A DNA stretch of 64,000 nucleotides from Ipomoea triloba (taxonomy: Eukaryota; Streptophyta; Magnoliopsida; Solanales; Convolvulaceae). Below are positions 59,838 through 64,000 of the stretch, in pieces; position 1 is the stretch's first letter; the number at the start of each line of letters is the position of its first letter. The stretch spans positions 25,509,757-25,573,756 of the forward strand of contig NC_044924.1 of NCBI RefSeq assembly GCF_003576645.1. The letters run 5' to 3'. The position numbers and the translations under genes were made by a program. The notes under the pieces were generated by a model, which saw only the letters and a program-made list of their open reading frames with translations, ran no database searches and was not told the DNA's origin.

Positions 59838-61647
59838 ATTATTTTTATAATTCTTTTTAATAATTATTTGCATTGTGATGAACAGCAAATTTCTTTAAAG
59901 CATCCAGTCATTCGCAAGAAATTGGAGCTACCTGATAGGGATATTTCTGGATTCGTTGCAAAACAGAAAGAGTTAGACAGCTCTGAGGAAGTGGAAATAA
60001 ATACTTCAAGAGAGTCGCGGAAGATAGCAGCCCAAAATCTGTCAGCCAAAGAACTTGTTAATGTAACTAGCCTCTTCTCTGTCATGCTCTGTCAAATTTT
60101 ATTGATATTTTTATCATTTTATGATTGGAAAGTTCTGCAGGTTTCTATCAAATTCTTAGCTAAAGGCCAGAAAGATATAGCTCTTAGACTACTGCGGTAA
60201 CTTCTACTTCAAAGATTAGTTGACTTTTATTTTGTTATTTGATTCCACATTTTGGTGGTTTTAATCCATTTGCGACCATAAAATCCAGACTTGCTCTCGA
60301 CAAGGATCCTGATCATGCAAGAGCTCTTATTCTTTTGGGGCAGACACAATTGCAAAATGGTTTCTTATCAGAAGCTACCAAAAACTTCGAGTGTTGTATT
60401 TCCAAGGTTTGGAATTGAATGTCTTCTGTTTAGGCTTATCTTTAATAGTTGGGCAATATTACTGTTCAGTTACTGCTGCTAATTGAACTTAATTGCGAAT
60501 TTTTCTTTGAATTGTATTCAGCTACTCCTAAATGGGCATCCAACAGAAGTTGAGGATGTTGATAATTTGATTCTATCATCAGCATGGGCTGGTGTAGCTT
60601 GTATACGGCAGGTAATGATGCTTCTAGAGTCATTCTATCATTGGGTTAAAAGTACGAACTGGCTATTGAAATATCTGCTAATTTTGTTACTGTCCCATTA
60701 GAGAGACATGGGGAATACCATGTTCTGGTCAAGAATATATGCTGGAAGGTTTTCATGCTTCATTTACATTGTTTTAGAGCATTGAGTTTAGAGTTGTAGT
60801 ATAATTTCCTAATGGTTAGAGTCCCACATTGAAAAAATAAGAGAGAATCATATGAGTTTGTAAGGCCATGGGTTAGACTAGCTAATTAACTGGATTCAGT
60901 CTTTTAGTGTGGTTTGGCTCATGTGCCCTCAGTTTACTGACCTTGGCCCAATCTTAGATTCTAACATGGTATTAGAGCCTAGTTGGTCCACTTTGTGTTC
61001 ATCCGGCGTTCAAGTTCAGACTAGCTAATTGATTGGATTAAATCTTTTAGTGTGGTTTGACCTGTGCATTAGCTCAATTGAGAATCTTAGATTCTAACAC
61101 AGTAACACCTATCATCACAATGAACTACACAAGAACCTCTTGAATTACCAGCTGGGTTTGTTTTTCTGACTTATTCTTTCTTTGGGTAGGGGAAGTATGA
61201 CGAGGGTATTGTGCACCTAGAGCGAGTAGCTGTGATGAAGGAGCCCGAGGATCCAAAGACAAAAGCGCATTACTATGAGGCTTTGATATTGTTCTCAAGG
61301 TATAATTAGATTAACTACTGAAGAGCATTTTGATACGCGGTCTTATATTTTCTTTGATTCATGACTTTCCTCCAAATCACCTCGATGGCCTGGTCTTTGA
61401 AAAAGTAGTAATTACTTGTTAAATCTATAAGTGGAAACTGGGTTCCTAATGTGTAGAAAGCAACTAATTTTGTTAAGTGGATCCCAAGACGTAACAACTG
61501 AACTGATAGTGTGGTATCGTGATTTTCAGTGCTTTATACAATGTGGGCCGGAAAGCTGAAGCTGCCAAGTATTTGCGCATAGTTGTTGCTTATGATCCTT
61601 CTTATAGAGAATTACTGGAACAATGTGAAAATGACGACAACACTTGA
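45228..61647 (+). CDS. OXA2: Mitochondrial OXA2 / ALBINO3-like 2 membrane insertase with TPR domain
   Basis: YidC/Oxa1-family insertase; plant OXA2-type proteins, which carry a C-terminal TPR region, act in mitochondria in COX2 and complex IV biogenesis (family knowledge). Exons: 45228-45652, 45899-46005, 46217-46344, 50737-50808, 53385-53486, 55282-55338, 55681-55746, 59211-59258, 59886-60062, 60141-60196, 60289-60406, 60522-60611, 61190-61299, 61530-61647. They total 1674 nt, 557 codons plus TGA, with all phases consistent. The N-terminus MRNFLQRKLLRRSPSL is Arg-rich and acid-free, like a mitochondrial presequence. Insertase segments: WWAVIASGTLAMRLALFPFV (about 142-161), LLPKLPPPFPPPMSGRTF, LLWFIASFAVQVPCFLLWL, TLWFQNLTEVPNGTLGPIFP, LTLPILFISFNLPQGSLVYW. 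TPR region from about 395: SIKFLAKGQKDIALRLLRLA, LILLGQTQLQNGFLSEATKN, HLERVAVMKEPEDPKTKAHY. Introns 3 and 7 are long and full of repeats. Confidence 0.93.
47119..47473. repeat. MITE-like inverted repeat in OXA2 intron 3
   Basis: The left end cattgttgtaaaaatcgcta and right end gaagctaattttaacaacat are inverted and imperfect. Both ends continue into cctag-rich sequence (ctaggcacctagtg, cctaggcgactagtg). tagata flanks both sides. A TA/T-rich centre lies around 47180-47220. Confidence 0.55.
47768..50495 (+). mobile_element. Young, internally deleted Ty1-copia element in OXA2 intron 3
   Basis: LTRs of 243 bp (47768-48010 and 50253-50495) start TGTTGAGACATAATGGAG and end TTTATTAACA; I see a single difference (cttctg against ctactg). 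The 5-bp duplication ggctc lies at 47763-47767 and 50496-50500. The interior is only 2242 bp: primer-binding site, gag, protease and most of integrase are absent, and the LTR is joined directly to coding sequence. A polypurine tract (cttgagggggag) precedes the 3' LTR. It has the same orientation as the host gene. Confidence 0.95.
48011..50245 (+). pseudogene. Copia pol fragment (integrase C-terminal part, RT, RNase H) with one stop
   Basis: The frame opens directly after the LTR with RKNRHLLEVARAILFQM, the segment just after the integrase catalytic Glu. It continues through FGCTCFVQDVRP and LGYSRTQKGYRCY (integrase C-terminus), NQTWDLVPLP, ARLVAKGYAQTYGVDYTETF, YGLKQSPRAW, VIYVDDIVITG (RT) and SDADWAG, ARSSAESEYRVMAH, DQLADLFTKGL (RNase H). 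A single TGA at 49826 interrupts RNase H, where the family has Gly before YCVFVGG. There is no start codon context of its own. Confidence 0.93.
50990..52760 (+). repeat. Pair of diverged direct repeats in OXA2 intron 4 (old LTR-like element)
   Basis: About 200 bp at 50990-51190 (gattatagctaataattttt, tctataaaa, aattacttgatcaagg, ccttgattttagct) recurs at about 52560-52760 with many differences. Between them lies 1.4 kb with no recognised coding sequence. A third related copy, inverted, seems to lie at about 56480-56650 in intron 7. This fits an old LTR family but no termini or TSD were defined. Confidence 0.5.
53966..54240. repeat. Foldback next to a TA run in OXA2 intron 5
   Basis: Arms of about 85 bp are nearly perfect inverted copies: atgagaaccaatctaatctg at 53978 and cagattagattggttctcat near 54212-54231. 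They are separated by a roughly 95-bp spacer that also partly pairs. It directly follows a TA run at 53945-53965. Confidence 0.8.
54330..54859. mobile_element. hAT-like MITE in OXA2 intron 5
   Basis: The ends aggggtgtaattga and tcatttacacccctac are inverted. Flanks tgagaact (54322-54329) and cgagaact (54860-54867) match at 7 of 8, the size expected for hAT. The interior has repeated gctcgag/gagctc words. Non-coding. Confidence 0.65.
54940..55225. repeat. gtgcact-rich stretch and TG/TA microsatellites in OXA2 intron 5
   Basis: gagtgcac or gtgcactttt recurs about eight times between 54953 and 55110 at irregular 20-35-base spacing. A compound (TA)n-(TG)n-(TA)n run lies at 55164-55222. Confidence 0.6.
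55747..59210 (+). other. OXA2 intron 7
   Basis: This is a 3.46-kb intron with scattered short open frames and no recognised coding domain. It holds an inverted LTR-like segment (about 56480-56650) and a foldback at about 58968-59150. Much of 56.9-58.4 kb reads like decayed repeat sequence but no family could be named. Confidence 0.5.
58968..59152. repeat. Foldback in OXA2 intron 7
   Basis: The left end acatcttcccatgagactgt is inverted at the right end as acagtctcacgggaagttat. Inner arms (gacaacgtgaatgcagtcta against gtgcgtattcacgttgtgtc) also pair. About 185 bp. Confidence 0.72.
59430..59850 (+). repeat. Duplicated intron segment and poly-T runs before OXA2 exon 9
   Basis: About 68 bp containing cttatcactaacc, tttatctgggcatgaaactt and cttagttataactgaac at 59433-59497 recurs at 59737-59804. 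The word acgaaacttagttataactgaac or a variant appears four or five times, often followed by T runs (longest about 27 T near 59807-59833). The last T run lies 50 bases before the exon 9 acceptor. Confidence 0.75.
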
Positions 61648-63075
61648 GAGCATTCTCAAAGAAGTGGTGAAAATGAATCTATCAACAGTTGGAGAGCAGA
61701 TTAGTTTGGCTTCTGAAACCATTTAGGAGAGATCTAATTTCATACATCTATAGATTACTGGGGACATTTTTTGTTTTTGTTTTTATTTTCATGTAATAAG
61801 CCATTCTTGGTGGGGAGAAATTTTGGGTCACTTTATATACACAATCATATCATACATTCATGCATACATTAGTGTTGTAACTAGAAGCCACAAGGATTGC
61901 ACTCTGGAAAATTATACTATGGATCAGGGTTCACATTGCATTGTGAATTGTGTCTGCATTTAACATATTATGTGTTTGTAAATAAATTGAAGACAAATAA
62001 TATGCTAATTGATGTGTTTATAATTTTAATATGTTATGTGCTTGGAAGCATATTATATATTAACACATATAATTTTTAAATTAGGATTTACTACGTACAA
62101 TATAAGGTGAACCTTAGTCTATAGTATAACAATTGTTGTGCTTTTACGTGGCAACAATTTTTAAATTGCTTTTAATAATATTAATAAAATAGGTACGAAG
62201 AATTAGAAAATAAGATTAGAATTAAATCACACATTAAGCAAAAATAAAAAGAATTATAAAGAAAATAGAATTTGATTAATAAATTAAATAATATAGACGG
62301 TTGTTTTTGAGTTAATTATTGTATCATTTTTATCCGTGCCTAAATAACAGGTTGTTTTTGAGTTAATTATTGTATCATTTTTATCCGTGCTTAAATAACA
62401 GTACCTTGCATCATATGAATTTAGAAAGTGAAAAGAAAAAAGAAAATGATTTTTTTTTTTTTTGAAAACAAAAAGAATATGATTTACAAATTTAAAAATG
62501 TAGAATATGTTGTTTTTGAGTAAATTGTTGTATCGCTATTATTCGAAGTACAATCGATAATACCATACAATATATGGATAATAAAATGATGAGATAAGAT
62601 GAGAAATTAAAGTCTCTAAAGAATGAAAATGTTTATAATAATAATTTTTTTTTAAGTACTACTGATTTTGTTACAATATCATATCACCCCCACTGAGACT
62701 CGAACCCATGGTATTTCATATGAGAAAGTCACTTCGTGCCACTAGCTAGAGTCTAGGCCACAAGGTTATTAATAGATTTTAATTTGATAATGCAATATCT
62801 TAACATTTAAAAACATTAGACTGTAAAGTCAAAAGAACATTATGTGCTCATATATCTAAAAACATAATAAATGTGAATGAAGGTTATACCCCTCATTTAT
62901 GTCTGTTTTTTCCGTTAAGTTTTTTTTGTACATTATGCTATAAAAGTTGTACTACATAATATTTTGGACAAATATACCCCTACCGTTATAACTTCCGTTA
63001 TCTTTTCCACTATTATTACTATGCACATGCATCCACCATATATTTTCTTATCTTCTTCAATAATAATAATAAGGG
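61648..63075. other. OXA2 3' flank and intergenic DNA
   Basis: The first 200 bases should hold the OXA2 3' UTR; catgtaataag near 61790 is a weak poly(A) signal candidate. Further on is AT-rich DNA with a 51-bp tandem duplication (ggttgtttttgagttaatta..., 62299-62400). No gene was seen. Confidence 0.5.
62681..62770 (-). repeat. SINE-like copy, minus strand
   Basis: The complement contains ggttcgagtctcagtggggg and, further along, ccttgtggcctagac, in the order seen in the SINE-like copy at 37948. Box B (complement of gactcgaaccc) lies at 62697-62707. Box A is degenerate. Confidence 0.55.
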
Positions 63076-63498
63076 TCACACTTGTGTGAGACCGTCTCAC
63101 GGATCCTTATTCGTGAGACGGGTCCGGTCCGGTCAAAGCACCATGCAAATGTCATACTTATATGTGCAAATCTTACACTTATATGCTCAAATATAACACT
63201 ATCAAAAATACAATTTTTGTTACTTATAAGAGAAAAAGTAATACATTTTTATAATAAGTAATGTTGACAAGTGCCTCTCACTTATAAAGGCAAATATAAT
63301 ACTTTTGAGGAAAAATTTAATACTTTTAAATCGAAATGTAAAAGTATTGTATTTTCCCTTAAAAGTATTACATTTACCCTAATAAATAACAAAAATTTTA
63401 TTCCTGATTAGTATTACATTTGAGCATATAAGTGTTACATTTGCATCTTGACCCGACCCGACCCGACCCGACTCATGGTGAGACGGTCTCACACAAGT
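63076..63498. repeat. Foldback with gtgtgagaccgtctcac ends
   Basis: The left end acttgtgtgagaccgtctca and right end tgagacggtctcacacaagt are inverted, with inner arms (catatgtgcaaatcttacac, then gtgttacatttgcatcttga) also pairing. The ends are themselves partly palindromic (gagaccgtctc). The right side has four tandem gaccc words (63451-63470). The element at 1775 has related termini. Confidence 0.78.
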
Positions 63499-63629
63499 TT
63501 TTGCCTAATAATAATATATACACATTAAATATTAGAGTTATAGGTTAGTTATGTTTTAAAATATAAATATCCAATTAAAATTTTATTATTGGACACTTAT
63601 TTTTTGCGCAACGCGCATAAGAAAAACTA

Positions 63630-63630
<1 letters not shown>
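63499..63630 (+). mobile_element. Helitron 3' terminus
   Basis: A perfect hairpin tgcgcaacgcgca (63605-63617) lies 9 bases before ACTAG (63626-63630), which is followed by T of a TA run. Hairpin plus CTRR followed by T is the classic Helitron 3' end. The 5' end was not found, so the start given is nominal. Confidence 0.68.

Positions 63631-63660
<30 letters not shown>
63631..63660. repeat. (TA)n microsatellite
   Basis: Fifteen TA units directly abut the Helitron terminus. Confidence 0.95.
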
Positions 63661-63661
<1 letters not shown>

Positions 63662-64000
63662 CAAAGAATGTAACAGTAAAGATTTTTGATCATACGTAAA
63701 GTTGGAAGGCAAATACGTAACTAGTCGAGAATCTTGCATTATGGGAATTACAAAAATAACTACCATCTAAGTAGTCCACTTATGTTATCATAATTTGACC
63801 TCTTGTACTCGGTATAAAGTAGGTCAATATCTTTTATACTTTGAAGATATTAGATGATATGTTTAACACCGTTTCAATATCTGTTTGTCACTTTGTCTAA
63901 GAGAAGCACTTAAATTTAAGAGAAGCACTTAAATCTTGATAACAAGTACACCACAAATGCAATCTTAGGGGGTGTATTCAATCACGACTTTCATGAACTT

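Overview
The window is nuclear DNA of a flowering plant, most likely a eudicot. Its three host genes are split into many exons with GT-AG introns, the DNA is AT-rich, and the mobile elements (Ty1-copia, LINE, Helitron, CACTA, Harbinger-like, Mutator-like foldbacks) are of typical plant kinds. The recurring motif tacggagta or tactccgta suggests an asterid such as Convolvulaceae, but only weakly. No bacterial operon, CRISPR array, rRNA or clear tRNA gene was seen.

Host genes: (1) the 5' three quarters or more of a plant BRCA2 gene, minus strand, 64-5389 (17 exons resolved, continuing past the left edge); (2) EMC2, the TPR subunit of the ER membrane protein complex, minus strand, 13871-22559 (nine exons resolved; one roughly 20-nt exon is missing and probably lies in a 487-base N gap); (3) a mitochondrial OXA2/ALBINO3-like-2 insertase with a C-terminal TPR region, plus strand, 45228-61647 (14 exons, 557 codons, frame closed throughout). 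They act in unrelated processes (recombination repair, ER membrane insertion, mitochondrial membrane insertion), and nothing suggests they are regulated together.

Most of the rest is nested transposon sequence. 5.8-12.8 kb: a Mutator-like foldback, then a minus-strand LINE split by a CACTA element that carries a Ulp1-protease fragment and is itself split by another foldback; the LINE also holds a fourfold tandem duplication. 23.3-35.3 kb: foldbacks, an 801-bp solo LTR, a 2.2-kb solo LTR split by a full-length Ty1-copia element, and a 1.5-kb foldback. 35.5-44.9 kb: a decayed autonomous Helitron split by a Harbinger-like element, which contains a SINE-like copy and another 2-kb solo LTR. 47.8-50.5 kb: a very young, internally deleted copia element in intron 3 of OXA2.

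The observations most worth following are: all seven in-frame stops of the 27-31 kb copia element are TAG, and at least six lie at CAG/CTG (CHG) sites; several different foldback elements share arms with a roughly 30-nt periodic motif; one young copia element lacks everything from primer-binding site to integrase active site yet has near-identical LTRs and a perfect target duplication; and the Helitron 3' terminus is repeated. No convincing new functional system was found.
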